Shown here piece after piece: positions 1 to 9,207 of a DNA stretch of 64,000 bases. Made by a program: the position numbers and the translations under genes. Within the stretch, counting starts at the first letter, position 1, and every line of letters starts with the position of its first letter. The DNA lies in the NCBI GenBank assembly GCA_963720645.1, contig CAVRFX010000008.1, forward strand, positions 124,001 to 188,000. Direction: 5' to 3'. The stretch is from RYN-230 sp963720645. GTDB taxonomy: Bacteria > Actinomycetota > Actinomycetes > Streptosporangiales > Streptosporangiaceae. The notes beneath the pieces were generated by a model, which worked only from the letters and a program-made list of their open reading frames with translations, was not told the origin of the DNA and did not search any database.

Positions 1-1
1 G

Positions 2-364
2 GCGCTGATCGTGGCCGCAGGCGCAGCCGGGCTCACGTTCCTGGCTATGCCGGGCCGCCCCGGCCTGCACGCGCTGTCCTTCGGGGCGGGCGCGCTGGTG
101 GCGTTCTACGCGTACGGCCCGGGGTCGGGCAAGGCGCGCCGCCAGCTCAACCGGGTCTGGTGCGCGGTGGCGCGCAGCCCCGGCCTGCAGGCGGTGGCGC
201 TGTTCGGGATGTGCGCGCTCGCGGTCGCCGTGGCCGTCGCCGCGGTAACCTCACCGGCCGCCTTCTGGCCGCTGGCGACGCCCAGCGGCACGCTCGTGCA
301 CCTGCCCACCCTTCCGGGGCTGCTGGGGCAGCTGCACCCCGGGGGACTGCGTATCCGGTTCTGA
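2..364 (+). CDS. C-terminal part of a membrane protein (partial)
   Basis: The frame is open at the left edge and ends with TGA at 362-364, so only the last 120 or so residues are visible. They hold three hydrophobic stretches, one at the very edge, one at about positions 60-120 and one at about 185-250, the first two separated from the third by a basic loop (GKARRQLNR). This is the end of a polytopic membrane protein. No family motif is recognisable and no function can be given. Confidence 0.55.
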   Translation, partial: ALIVAAGAAGLTFLAMPGRPGLHALSFGAGALVAFYAYGPGSGKARRQLNRVWCAVARSPGLQAVALFGMCALAVAVAVAAVTSPAAFWPLATPSGTLVHLPTLPGLLGQLHPGGLRIRF

Positions 365-439
365 GTCTCAGCGCCCCCGAATGCCGGCGACATCGTCGGC
401 CCGGTGCCGCGCCAGAGAGGTGAATCCGCAGAATGCGGC

Positions 440-1165
440 CTAGCTGGCGCGTCGCTCAGGCAGTCCGCCTCCCGCCGGGATGCGCCCCGCCCCGGCGGGA
501 ACCGGAGGGCCCGTGGGCTGCTCCGAGGCCGGCCGGGACGGCTGGGGCTGCGGCGGCTGGGGCTGCGGCATTTTCTCGCGTCCGGCGGGCGGGAGCGGCC
601 GGACGAGCCCGAGGGAGACCACCTCGTTGGCGAGCCTGACCCGCCGGTTGGTGCCCTCGGGGATGCGGAACTTCTGGTAGAGCCGGAGGAGATGCTGCTT
701 GACCGCCGCTTCCGTGACCACCAGGTCGGCGGCGATCTCACGGGCGGTCGCCGGCGCGACGAACGCCTCATCGGACAGGGCGGGGCGGCACAGCGACGTG
801 AGCACGTCGAGCTCCCGTCGGGTCAGCTCCGGGCTGGGGGAGCGCCGGAGTTCGACCTCGGCCGACAGGTCCTCAGCCGGAATGCCGCTGATCCGGCACC
901 GGGCGTTCCCGAACGTCAGCACGTCCCCGTCTTCCAGGACGCGCCGGGCCACGAGCCGCCCGTTGACCCGGGTGCCGTTGCGCGATAACCCCAGGTCGGT
1001 CACGTAGGCGTAGGGGCCGCGGCGAATGATCTCGGCGTGGAGCCGGGAGACACTCGGGTCGCTGAGGCGGATGTCCACCCCACCGCCGCGCCCGACCGTC
1101 GTCACCGACTCGCCCAGCGGTATCACCTCGCCGCTGTCCTCGATGCGTATGTAGGGCCCTTCCAC
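440..1165 (-). CDS. FHA domain protein with a C-terminal HTH-like domain
   Basis: The 241-residue product starts at GTG 1165 behind a good ribosome site (cgggagga). Residues about 5-95 form a forkhead-associated domain with the expected phosphothreonine-binding pattern: GR near residue 26, SRLHAEI at 40-46 and NGTRVNG at 63-69. Residues about 112-190 (LTRRELDVL... AREIA... VTEAAVKQHL) look like a winged or LuxR-like helix-turn-helix. The tail from about 195 is Pro/Gln/Arg-rich. It is probably a phosphorylation-responsive regulator acting with a Ser/Thr kinase, but no kinase gene is in view. It is divergent from the citrate synthase gene, with 218 bp between them. Confidence 0.8.
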   Translation of the reverse strand: MEGPYIRIEDSGEVIPLGESVTTVGRGGGVDIRLSDPSVSRLHAEIIRRGPYAYVTDLGLSRNGTRVNGRLVARRVLEDGDVLTFGNARCRISGIPAEDLSAEVELRRSPSPELTRRELDVLTSLCRPALSDEAFVAPATAREIAADLVVTEAAVKQHLLRLYQKFRIPEGTNRRVRLANEVVSLGLVRPLPPAGREKMPQPQPPQPQPSRPASEQPTGPPVPAGAGRIPAGGGLPERRAS

Positions 1166-1383
1166 GACCGGTCCTCCCGCTTGTCCGAGCAGTCACGGAT
1201 CTCTCTCCGTCCAGTTACCCTTTCCGGGCGGACTCGTACCCCCTTTTGCTTATGTCGTTTGGCCCCGCGCGCCGCCTGCCTGGCCAGTGGCCGATCGCGC
1301 AGGCTGGCGGCCGGTCATGGCCGGCCAGGGAACCCGCAGCCCGCGCAAGTACACTTCCGAGCGAGTGATCGGGAGGAACAAGA

Positions 1384-2526
1384 ATGGCGGACAAGCCGTC
1401 CAAGGGCCTGGCGGACGTCGTCGCCGCGTCCACCGCACTGAGCGACATCGACGGCCAGGCCGGTCGGCTGTTCTACCGCGGCTACGACATCCACCAGCTC
1501 GCCGGGTCCGCGACCTTCGAGGAGATCGCCTACCTGCTGCAGCGCGGATCGGCGCCGGGCGCCGGCGAGCTCAACGGGTACCGCGCGGAGCTCGTCGCGG
1601 GCCGGGCGCTGGGCACGCTGGCCACGTCCACGCTGCCGCAGATCGCGGCCAGCCAGGGCCCGATGGAGGCGATGCGCAGCCTGGTCTCGCTGGCCAGCGC
1701 GGATGACCCGGATGAGAGCTCCAACGCGGCGCCGGCGAACGAGCGGAAGGCCGCCCGGCTCACCGCGCAGCAGCCCATCCTGGTCGCCGCCTACCACGCC
1801 GCCCGCGAGGGGCGGCCGTGCGTGCCCGCCGACCCGGGTCTCAGCCTGGCGGCAAACTTCCTGCTCCAGCTGCATGGCGCCCCGCCGTCCGCGCGGGACG
1901 CCGAGATCCTCGACACCTGCCTCGTGCTGCACGCGGACCACACGATGAACGCGTCGACGTTCGCTGCGCGGGTTTGCGCGGCCACCCTGTCCGACATGCA
2001 CTCGGCGGTGGTCGCGGCGCTCGGCACGCTGAAGGGCCCGCTGCACGGGGGTGCCAACGAGCAGGTGATGCGCGGGCTGGAGTCGATCCGGTCCACGGCC
2101 GGGCTTGACCCGGTCGCCGCGGTCGCCACGGTCGTCTCGGAACGGCTGGCCGCCGGCGAGAAGATCATGGGCTTCGGGCACCGGGTCTACAAGACCGAGG
2201 ACCCGCGGGCATCCCACCTGCGCGAGCTGTCCGGGGAACTGGCCGCGGCGGCGGGCGACGACACGTACTACCGCATGTCCCGCCAGATGGAGGAGACCGT
2301 CCTCGCGGAGAGGGGTCTCTACCCGAACGTGGACTTCTACGCGGCCACGGTCTACCACTACCTGGGCATCCCGACGGACCTGTTCACCCCGGTCTTCTCG
2401 ATCAGCCGGATGGCAGGCTGGACCGCCCACGTGATGGAGCAGCACGCGGACAACCGGCTGATCCGGCCGGACAGCGAGTACATCGGTGAGCGCGACCTCA
2501 CCTGGGTCGCCCTGAGCGGGCGGTAG
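1384..2526 (+). CDS. gltA: citrate synthase (citrate/2-methylcitrate synthase family)
   Basis: The enzyme condenses oxaloacetate with acetyl-CoA at the entry to the TCA cycle. The 380-residue chain is the short type without the N-terminal domain of enteric enzymes. The catalytic triad is visible: His221 in GPLHGGANEQ, His266 in MGFGHRVYK and Asp317 in YPNVDFYA. HADHTMNAS near 183-191 is also typical. ATG at 1384 follows the ribosome site gggagga. The family also contains 2-methylcitrate synthases, and sequence alone does not exclude dual activity. Its neighbours icd and mdh support a citrate synthase role. Confidence 0.93.
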   Translation: MADKPSKGLADVVAASTALSDIDGQAGRLFYRGYDIHQLAGSATFEEIAYLLQRGSAPGAGELNGYRAELVAGRALGTLATSTLPQIAASQGPMEAMRSLVSLASADDPDESSNAAPANERKAARLTAQQPILVAAYHAAREGRPCVPADPGLSLAANFLLQLHGAPPSARDAEILDTCLVLHADHTMNASTFAARVCAATLSDMHSAVVAALGTLKGPLHGGANEQVMRGLESIRSTAGLDPVAAVATVVSERLAAGEKIMGFGHRVYKTEDPRASHLRELSGELAAAAGDDTYYRMSRQMEETVLAERGLYPNVDFYAATVYHYLGIPTDLFTPVFSISRMAGWTAHVMEQHADNRLIRPDSEYIGERDLTWVALSGR

Positions 2527-2612
2527 TGATGCGCTGCGCCGGCACCGGGCGGGCGGTGGCGATGCACCCGGCCGGCCCCGGGCGGCGGTAGCGTTGCTCC
2601 CACAGACAACGA

Positions 2613-3218
2613 GTGAGTGGTACCGATGCTCACGACAACACCGAGCGAGCGGTCGTGACCGACGAGGTAGCGGGCATCAGGCCCCCGGCCGGGCCCCCGG
2701 GCCCCCGGGCCTACGGCCTGACCGGCATGGCCGGGACGGGCCGGGGTGCCTGGCCTCCGCCGGAGCACGGCCCGGGACCATCCCGTGCGCCCCGCCTTGC
2801 GTCCCCACGACCCCGGCCCGGGTACCCGGGACCGCAGTACCCGGAGGCGCCCTCGGCCCGCCCCGAACGCCCGGTCCACCAGCAGCATCCGCCGGCTCCG
2901 GAAGGCCCGCTGGTCCCGCCGCGCGGGGTCCGGTCCCGGCGGTCCGGCCACGTGCGGGGAACCCAGATCCCGTACGCGATCGTGGTGGCCGGCCTGGCCG
3001 CGGGGCTGGCTTATATCTGGCAGGGACCGCACTCCGTCCGGGCAGGTACGTTTATCCTGGCGGGTGCTCTTTTCGTTGCTGTCGCGGCCAGGCTTGGGCT
3101 GCCGGAGCGGCGGGCAGGCATGCTCGCCAGCAGGCGGCGCTATATCGACGTGACGGCGCTGGCCATCCTGGCCATCGGCCTGCTGGTCGCTGGCCTGGTG
3201 CTGCCGACTCCGTCGTAA
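2613..3218 (+). CDS. DUF3017 membrane protein
   Basis: The 201-residue product starts at GTG 2613. Residues 1-115 are a Pro/Gly/Arg-rich, probably disordered cytoplasmic region. Three membrane segments follow at about 119-136, 144-161 and 178-197, joined by a basic loop (PERRAGMLASRRR). This C-terminal half fits the DUF3017 family, which in Streptomyces lies between folD and mdh/icd. Function is unknown. Here it stays beside icd and mdh while folD lies about 34 kb away. Confidence 0.75.
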   Translation: MSGTDAHDNTERAVVTDEVAGIRPPAGPPGPRAYGLTGMAGTGRGAWPPPEHGPGPSRAPRLASPRPRPGYPGPQYPEAPSARPERPVHQQHPPAPEGPLVPPRGVRSRRSGHVRGTQIPYAIVVAGLAAGLAYIWQGPHSVRAGTFILAGALFVAVAARLGLPERRAGMLASRRRYIDVTALAILAIGLLVAGLVLPTPS

Positions 3219-3282
3219 CCGTGCCCAGGGATAACAGCCCGGCGGGCAAGAGCACAGCGCAGTGGGAAGGGAAGTCTGCGGC

Positions 3283-4500
3283 ATGCCCAAGATCAAGGTA
3301 GCCAATCCCGTCGTCGAACTCGACGGCGACGAGATGACGCGGATCATCTGGCAGGTCATCAAGGACCAGCTGATCCTGCCTTACCTGGATATCGACCTGA
3401 AGTACTACGACCTGTCCGTCGAAAACCGGGACGCTACGGACGACCAGGTGACGGTGGACGCGGCCAACGCGATCAAGCAGTACGGGGTCGGCGTCAAGTG
3501 CGCCACCATCACCCCCGATGAGGCCCGCGTCGAGGAGTTCGGGCTGAAGAAGATGTGGCGGTCGCCTAACGGGACCATCCGGAACATCCTCGGTGGTGTC
3601 GTGTTCCGCGAGCCCATCGTGATCTCCAGCGTGCCGCGCTTCGTGCCGGGCTGGACCGAGCCGATCATCATCGGCCGTCACGCCCACGGCGACCAGTACC
3701 GGGCCACGGACTTCGTGGTGCCGGGCCGGGGCACGGTGCGCATCTCCTACCAGCCGGAGGATGGCCAGGGCGAGCCGATCGACCTGGAGGTCTCTGTCTT
3801 CCCGGGCGGCGGCGTGGCCATGGCCATGTACAACTACGACGACTCGATCCGTGACTTCGCCCGGGCCACCATGCGGTACGCGCTGGCGCGCAACTACCCG
3901 CTGTACCTGTCCACCAAGAACACCATCCTCAAGGCCTACGACGGCCGGTTCAAGGACCTGTTCCAGGAGATCTACGAGGCCGAGTTCAAGGCCGAGTTCG
4001 AGTCCGCGGGCATCTGGTACGAGCACCGTCTGATCGATGACATGGTCGCCCAGGTCATCAAGGGCCACGGTGGCGTCGTCTGGGCGTGCAAGAACTACGA
4101 CGGCGACGTGGAGTCCGACGTCGTCGCCCAGGGCTACGGCTCGCTCGGCCTGATGACCAGCGTCCTGATGACCCCGGACGGCAAGACCGTGGAGGCCGAG
4201 GCCGCGCACGGCACGGTCACCCGGCACTACCGGCAGCACCAGCAGGGCAAGCCGACCTCGACGAACCCCATCGCCTCGATCTTCGCCTGGACCCGCGGGC
4301 TCGCGCACCGTGGTGAGCTGGACGGCACCCCCGAGGTCACCCGGTTCGCGGAGACCCTGGAGCGGGTGTGCGTGCAGACCGTGGAGGAAGGCAAGATGAC
4401 CAAGGACCTGGCGCTGCTGGTGGGCGAGGACACCCCGTTCCTGACCACGGAGGAATACCTCACGGCGCTGAGCGAGAACCTCGCGAAGGCGATGGGCTGA
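3283..4500 (+). CDS. icd: isocitrate dehydrogenase (NADP+)
   Basis: The enzyme oxidatively decarboxylates isocitrate to 2-oxoglutarate with NADP+. The 405-residue chain is of the eukaryote-like homodimeric type. Substrate motifs are present: SPNGTIRNIL with the conserved Ser, then FREPI, and later the metal-binding acidic residues around IDDMVAQ and KNYDGDVESD. MPKIKVANPVVELDGDEMTR is the canonical N-terminus. I therefore chose ATG 3283, behind gggaagggaag, rather than the in-frame GTG at 3262. The mdh gene follows after a 14-nt gap. Confidence 0.96.
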   Translation: MPKIKVANPVVELDGDEMTRIIWQVIKDQLILPYLDIDLKYYDLSVENRDATDDQVTVDAANAIKQYGVGVKCATITPDEARVEEFGLKKMWRSPNGTIRNILGGVVFREPIVISSVPRFVPGWTEPIIIGRHAHGDQYRATDFVVPGRGTVRISYQPEDGQGEPIDLEVSVFPGGGVAMAMYNYDDSIRDFARATMRYALARNYPLYLSTKNTILKAYDGRFKDLFQEIYEAEFKAEFESAGIWYEHRLIDDMVAQVIKGHGGVVWACKNYDGDVESDVVAQGYGSLGLMTSVLMTPDGKTVEAEAAHGTVTRHYRQHQQGKPTSTNPIASIFAWTRGLAHRGELDGTPEVTRFAETLERVCVQTVEEGKMTKDLALLVGEDTPFLTTEEYLTALSENLAKAMG

Positions 4501-4514
4501 AAGGAGCATGGGAG

Positions 4515-5471
4515 ATGACCCGCAGTGGCAAGGTGACCGTCGTCGGGGCGGGCTTCTACGGCTCGACTACCGCGCAGCGGCTCGCCGAGTACGACATCTT
4601 CGATGAGGTCGTACTGACCGACATCGTCGAGGGCAAGCCAGAGGGGCTGGCCCTCGACATCAGCCAGTCCCGGCCGATCGAGGGCTTCGAGACCAAGGTC
4701 ACCGGCCAGACCACCAGCCCCGGCGGCGAGGGTTATGAGGCGATCGGCGGCTCGTCCATCGTGATCGTCACGGCCGGGCTGCCGCGCAAGCCCGGGATGA
4801 GCCGGATGGACCTGATCGGCGTCAACGCCAAGATCGTCCGCTCGGTCGCCGAGAACGTGGTGAAGCACGCTCCCGAAGCCGTGCTGATCGTGGTGTCCAA
4901 CCCGCTGGACGAGATGACCGCGCTCGCGGCCAAGGTGACCGGGTTCCCCGCGACCCGGGTCCTGGGCCAGGCGGGCATGCTCGACACGGCCCGGTTCAGC
5001 TACTTCGTGGCCGAGAAGCTCGGCGTGCCGGTCGGTTCCGTGCAGACCCTCACCCTCGGCTCGCACGGCGACACCATGGTGCCGGTCCCGTCCGCGTGCA
5101 CGGTGGACGGCAAGCCGCTCGCCAGCCTGCTTGGCCAGGACGAGATCGACGCGCTGGTGCAGCGGACCCGCAACGGCGGCGCCGAGATCGTCGGCCTGCT
5201 GAAGACCGGGTCGGCGTACTATGCGCCGTCGGCCGCCGCGGCCCGGATGGCCCGCGCGGTCGCCGAGGACTCGGGCCGCGTGCTGCCGGTCTGCGCCTGG
5301 GTGGATGGCGAGTACGGGATCTCCGGGGTCTACCTGGGGGTCGAGGCCGAGATCGGCAAGTCCGGGGTCCGCTCTGTCGTGCAGCGGAACCTCACCGACA
5401 CCGAACTGGCCGCGCTGCGCGAGGCGGCCGAGGCGGTCCGCGCCAAGCAGGCCGACGTCGCCAGCCTCTAA
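4515..5471 (+). CDS. mdh: malate dehydrogenase (LDH-like type)
   Basis: It interconverts malate and oxaloacetate with NAD+. The 318-residue protein has a Rossmann motif at its N-terminus (VVGAGFYGS), the substrate arginine loop around RKPGMSRMDL, NPLDEMT for NAD and substrate, and the catalytic His in GSHGDTMVP. The GAGxxGS pattern and overall spacing match the LactDH-like malate dehydrogenases. ATG 4515 follows the ribosome site aaggagcatgggag. It forms an operon with icd. A long palindrome follows 62 nt after the stop. Confidence 0.95.
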   Translation: MTRSGKVTVVGAGFYGSTTAQRLAEYDIFDEVVLTDIVEGKPEGLALDISQSRPIEGFETKVTGQTTSPGGEGYEAIGGSSIVIVTAGLPRKPGMSRMDLIGVNAKIVRSVAENVVKHAPEAVLIVVSNPLDEMTALAAKVTGFPATRVLGQAGMLDTARFSYFVAEKLGVPVGSVQTLTLGSHGDTMVPVPSACTVDGKPLASLLGQDEIDALVQRTRNGGAEIVGLLKTGSAYYAPSAAAARMARAVAEDSGRVLPVCAWVDGEYGISGVYLGVEAEIGKSGVRSVVQRNLTDTELAALREAAEAVRAKQADVASL

Positions 5472-5532
5472 CCCCCATCCCCCTCCTCACACGGCCCCCG
5501 CCCGCCCCGTGGGCCCCACGGGTCACAGCCCT

Positions 5533-5590
5533 CGTTCGTGATCAACCGATTGCTGTTGCTCCAGCGACACCAATCGGTTGATCACGAACG
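5533..5590. repeat. long intergenic palindrome, copy 1 (possible bidirectional terminator)
   Basis: Perfect 20-bp inverted arms at 5533-5552 and 5571-5590 (left arm cgttcgtgatcaaccgattg). The 18-nt centre (ctgttgctccagcgacac) can extend the stem further with a C-C mismatch and one U-G pair. It sits between the convergent mdh and M20 amidohydrolase genes, where it could terminate transcription from both sides. Close relatives are at 12366-12419 and 30509-30554. Confidence 0.85.
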
Positions 5591-5681
5591 CGCGGGGCGC
5601 CGGGGGGTGGCTAGTGGGGCTTATGTGACTGGAGTGGCTGGAGCGGTTCGGTGGCCGGGAGCGCGGGCCGCGGCGGCCGGC

Positions 5682-5821
5682 GGGCTGGGCGGAGCCGGCG
5701 GGCTGGGCGAGCCGGTGGGCCAGCGGGCTGGCGGGCTGGGCGGGCTGGTGGGCCAGCGGGCTGGGCGGGCTGGCGGGCTGGGCGGGCTGGTGGGCCAGCG
5801 GGCTGGGTGGCTGGGCCCGGC
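5682..5821. repeat. GGGCTGG-rich tandem repeat
   Basis: A low-complexity tract built on gggctggcgggctgggc units. The longer word ggtgggccagcgggctgg occurs at 5714, 5747 and 5789. The dense runs of three G on the plus strand make it a candidate G-quadruplex former. With the palindrome at 5533 it fills the 354-nt gap between mdh and the amidohydrolase. I see no gene in this gap. Confidence 0.7.
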
Positions 5822-5825
5822 TGGG

Positions 5826-7034
5826 TTAGGGGCCCAGGGGGTGCGCGGCGGCCAGGCGGCGGAGGGCCAGCTCGGCCAGGAACGCGGCGCCGTCGGGGAG
5901 GACCGCGTCGTCGAACACGGCGTCCGCGGCGTGGTTGAACGGAGCGCTGGCCGGGTCGCTGCCCTCCGGGACCGCGCCCAGCATCAGGAACACCCCCGGC
6001 ACCGCGTCGAGCACGAACGAGAAGTCCTCGGCCCCCGGCAGCGGGTTGGCCTGGGCGATCAGCCGGCCCGCCCCGAACAGGTCCGCGACCGCCTGCCCCG
6101 CGAACGCGGTCTCGGCCGGGTCGTTGACCGTGACGGGGTACCCGTCGATGTACTCCGCCTCGGCCCGCAGGCCGTGCGCGGCGGCCAGGTCCGCGATCAG
6201 GCGCAGGCTGGCGGCCCGCACCCGGTCCCGGGCCGCGGCGGAGAACGAGCGCACGGTGGCCAGGAAATGGGCCTCGTCCGGGACGATGTTGTCGGCGGTG
6301 CCGGCGTGGAAGCTGCCCACCGTGATCACCACCGGGTCGAACACGTCGAACCGCCTGGTCACCAGCGTCTGCAGGGCGGTGACCATCTCGCAGGCCGCCG
6401 GGATCGGGTCCTGGGCCAGATGCGGCTGGGACGCGTGGCCGCCGTGCCCGCGGACCGTCACGTCCAGGATGTCGGCCGCGGCCATCATCGATCCGGGCCG
6501 GGTCGAGAACACGCCCCGCGGCAACTGGGCCGACGCCACATGAAGGGCGTACGCGGCCACCGGCCGGCCGCCCGCCGCGCCGAGCAGGCCCTCGCTGATC
6601 ATGTGGGTCGCGCCGGCCTGGCCCTCCTCACCGGGCTGGAACATGAAGATCACGTTCCCGGGCAGCTCGGCCTGCCGGGCGGACAGCAGCCGCGCCGCGC
6701 CGACCAGCATGGCGGTGTGCAGGTCATGCCCGCAGGCGTGCATCACGCCGGTCACGGCGGAAGCGTAGGGCAGTCCGGTCCGCTCGGTGATCGGCAGCGC
6801 GTCCATGTCGCCGCGCAGCAGCACCGTCGGCCCGGGCCGCCCGCCGCGGAGCACGCCGGTGACCGAGCTGAGCGCCCGGCCCCGGATCACCTCCAGCGGC
6901 AGGCCGTCCAGCGCGGCCAGCACCCTGGCCTGCGTCCGCGGCAGGTCGAGCCCGATCTCCGGGTCCTGGTGGATCTGCCGGCGCAGCTCAGCCAGGCCGC
7001 CGCCGATCGCGGCCGCGTCATCATGCACGGACAT
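5826..7034 (-). CDS. M20 family metallo-amidohydrolase (N-acyl amino acid hydrolase type)
   Basis: The 402-residue protein belongs to the peptidase M20 amidohydrolases that remove acyl groups from N-acyl amino acids and related amides. Metal-ligand motifs are visible: MHACGHDLHTAML, QPGEEGQAGATHM, and the C-terminal PLPGAEDFSFV. The dimerisation domain lies between. Its ATG at 7034 overlaps the galK stop (TGATG), so it is probably translated together with the gal genes. Its substrate is unknown; it is not a normal galactose gene. Confidence 0.88.
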   Translation of the reverse strand: MSVHDDAAAIGGGLAELRRQIHQDPEIGLDLPRTQARVLAALDGLPLEVIRGRALSSVTGVLRGGRPGPTVLLRGDMDALPITERTGLPYASAVTGVMHACGHDLHTAMLVGAARLLSARQAELPGNVIFMFQPGEEGQAGATHMISEGLLGAAGGRPVAAYALHVASAQLPRGVFSTRPGSMMAAADILDVTVRGHGGHASQPHLAQDPIPAACEMVTALQTLVTRRFDVFDPVVITVGSFHAGTADNIVPDEAHFLATVRSFSAAARDRVRAASLRLIADLAAAHGLRAEAEYIDGYPVTVNDPAETAFAGQAVADLFGAGRLIAQANPLPGAEDFSFVLDAVPGVFLMLGAVPEGSDPASAPFNHAADAVFDDAVLPDGAAFLAELALRRLAAAHPLGP

Positions 7035-8212
7035 CAGCGCAGCCTCCGGGCGCTATTGGACGGTGGTGCGTCGAGGAACCCCGGCTCGGGCCAGCCCCGG
7101 CGCAGGAACGCCGCGCAGACCGCCTCCCGTACCTGGCCGCCATCCTCGGGCAGCAGGGCGATCACCGAGCCGCCGAACCCGCCGCCCATCATCCGGGCGC
7201 CCAGCGCCCCGGCCTCCACCGCGGTGTCCACCGCCACGTCCGCCTCCGGCCAGGAGATCTCGAAGTCATCGCGCAGCGACGCGTGCGACTCGTTCAGCAG
7301 CGTCCCTATCCCGGCCACCTTGCCCCGGCGCAGCAGCGCCGCGGCCTCCAGGACCCGCTGGTTCTCGGTGATCACGTGCCGGGCGCGGCGGCGCAGGACG
7401 GGGTCGGCCAGCGCGGTCAGGCTGTCCGGGCCGGACACGTCGCGCAGCGTGCGGACCCCGAGCGCGCGGGCCGCTTCCTCGCACTCGATGTGCCGGGCGC
7501 CGTAGCCACTCTCGGTCAGCGCGTGCCGGGCCCGGGTGTCGATGATCACCAGGGCCAGCCCGGCCAGGGCCGGGTCGAGCGGGACCGAGTCCGCCTCCCC
7601 GCTGCGGCAGTCCAGCAGCAGCGCGTGCCCGGCCTGGCAGAGCAGGGCCGCGGACTGGTCCATGATCCCGGTCGGCACGCCCACGAACTCGTTTTCCGCC
7701 CGGCGCGCGATGCTGGCCAGTTCCTGGCGGACCACGTCGAAGCCGGCCAGCTGGGTCAGGGCCAGCGCCACCGCGCACTCCAGCGCGGCCGACGAGGACA
7801 GGCCCGCGCCCTGGGGCAGATCCGAGTCCACGGCGACCCGGGCCCCGCGCACCGGGTACCCCGCCTCACGCAGCGCCCAGACCACCCCGGCCGGGTAGGC
7901 GGCCCAGCCCGTCACGCTGCCGGGGGCCAGGCCGTCGAGCGCGATCGTCACCGGCTCAGGACCGGCTGCCGTGCCGATCTCCTGCCGCGAGGTCAGCTCG
8001 AGCACCCCGCTCCCCGCCGCCGGGTCCTCATGCGGCGCGGCCGCGGCGAACGTGCCCCGGTCGAGCGCGAACGGGAGCACGAACCCGTCGTTGTAGTCGG
8101 TGTGCTCGCCGATCAAGTTGGCCCGGCCGGGAGCGTGCCACACGCCTTCCGGCGTGCTGGCGAACTCGGCGCGGAACCACGCGGCCGCCTCGTCCGCGCC
8201 CCGCGAACTCAC
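7034..8212 (-). CDS. galK: galactokinase
   Basis: It phosphorylates galactose to galactose-1-phosphate with ATP. Three GHMP-kinase signatures are present: the galactose motif GRANLIGEHTDYNDGF, the ATP motif LPQGAGLSSSAALE, and the C-terminal MMGGGFGGSVIAL. I chose GTG 8212, which overlaps the galE stop as GTGA and gives 392 residues. An upstream in-frame start at 8254 would add 14 unlikely residues. It is the third gene of galT-galE-galK. Confidence 0.95.
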   Translation of the reverse strand: MSSRGADEAAAWFRAEFASTPEGVWHAPGRANLIGEHTDYNDGFVLPFALDRGTFAAAAPHEDPAAGSGVLELTSRQEIGTAAGPEPVTIALDGLAPGSVTGWAAYPAGVVWALREAGYPVRGARVAVDSDLPQGAGLSSSAALECAVALALTQLAGFDVVRQELASIARRAENEFVGVPTGIMDQSAALLCQAGHALLLDCRSGEADSVPLDPALAGLALVIIDTRARHALTESGYGARHIECEEAARALGVRTLRDVSGPDSLTALADPVLRRRARHVITENQRVLEAAALLRRGKVAGIGTLLNESHASLRDDFEISWPEADVAVDTAVEAGALGARMMGGGFGGSVIALLPEDGGQVREAVCAAFLRRGWPEPGFLDAPPSNSARRLR

Positions 8213-9207
8213 GAGGCGCGGTCCGGCTCGGCCAGGGCCTGCCTGGCGGCCCACGCGTCGGCGACCATCGCCCCCAGGTCACGCTCGGGCTGCCAGCCGA
8301 GATCGGCGCGGATCCGGGCGGACGACGCGACCAGCACCGCGGGGTCCCCGGCCCGCCGCGGCCCGATCTCGGCCGGGATGTCCACCCCGGTGGCGGCCCG
8401 GCACTCGGCCAGCACCTCGAGGTTGGAGGAGCCGGACTCGCTGCCCAGGTTGTAGACCCGGTGCTGACCGGGCTGGCAGGCGTCCAGGGCCATCAGGTGC
8501 GCCTGGGCCAGGTCCGCCACGTGGATGTAGTCCCGGACGCAGGTCCCGTCCGGGGTGGGATAGTCGCCGCCGAACAGGGTCAGCTGGCCGCCGTCGCCGC
8601 GCGCCACCGACTGGGCCACGGCGAGCACGTTGGGGATGAGATGGGTCTCGGGCGCGTGCCGCTCACCCAGCCACACTCCGCCGGCCTGCCGGTAGGCGCC
8701 CGCCACGTTGAAGTAGCGCAGGCTCACCGCGCCGAGGCCGTGCATCCGGGCGTACTCGGCCAGCGCCGTGTCCACCGCGACCTTCGACCCCCCGTACGGG
8801 CTGGTCGGCCGGGTGGGCGCGGTCTCCTCGATGGGCACCTGCTCGGGCTCGCCGTACACCGCGGCGGTGGAGGAGAACACGATCCGGGCTGTCCCCGCCG
8901 CCCGCATCGCCTCCAGCAGCGCCAGCGAGCCGCCCAGGTTGCTTTCCCAGTACAGGGACGGCTGCGCCATGGACTCGCCGACCAGCGACTTCGCCGCGAA
9001 GTGCAGCACCGCGTCCACGCCGCCGGCCAGCAGCCGGGCCGCGTCGTCCCGCAGCGTGCCCGCGACGAACAAGGCACCGGCGGGCACCGCGTCCTCGTGC
9101 CCGGTGGACAGGTCGTCGAGCACGGTCACGTCGTGGCCACCTGCCACGAGCAGCGCCCCGACCACGCTCCCGATGTAACCGGCTCCGCCGGTGACCAGCA
9201 GCTTCAC
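8209..9207 (-). CDS. galE: UDP-glucose 4-epimerase
   Basis: It interconverts UDP-galactose and UDP-glucose with bound NAD. The 332-residue short-chain dehydrogenase fold opens with the nucleotide motif TGGAGYIGS. It carries the catalytic pair in SPYGGSKVAVD (Tyr, Lys) and the Ser/Thr region FSSTAAVYGEP. Its ATG overlaps the galT stop (ATGA) and its stop overlaps the galK start, so the three genes are translationally coupled. Confidence 0.95.
   Translation of the reverse strand: MKLLVTGGAGYIGSVVGALLVAGGHDVTVLDDLSTGHEDAVPAGALFVAGTLRDDAARLLAGGVDAVLHFAAKSLVGESMAQPSLYWESNLGGSLALLEAMRAAGTARIVFSSTAAVYGEPEQVPIEETAPTRPTSPYGGSKVAVDTALAEYARMHGLGAVSLRYFNVAGAYRQAGGVWLGERHAPETHLIPNVLAVAQSVARGDGGQLTLFGGDYPTPDGTCVRDYIHVADLAQAHLMALDACQPGQHRVYNLGSESGSSNLEVLAECRAATGVDIPAEIGPRRAGDPAVLVASSARIRADLGWQPERDLGAMVADAWAARQALAEPDRAS

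Noticed and set aside
5538..5600. Short coding starts reading MINRL through the palindromes
   Set aside because: They arise from the gtgatcaaccgattg sequence of the palindrome itself and run into low-complexity DNA without homology.
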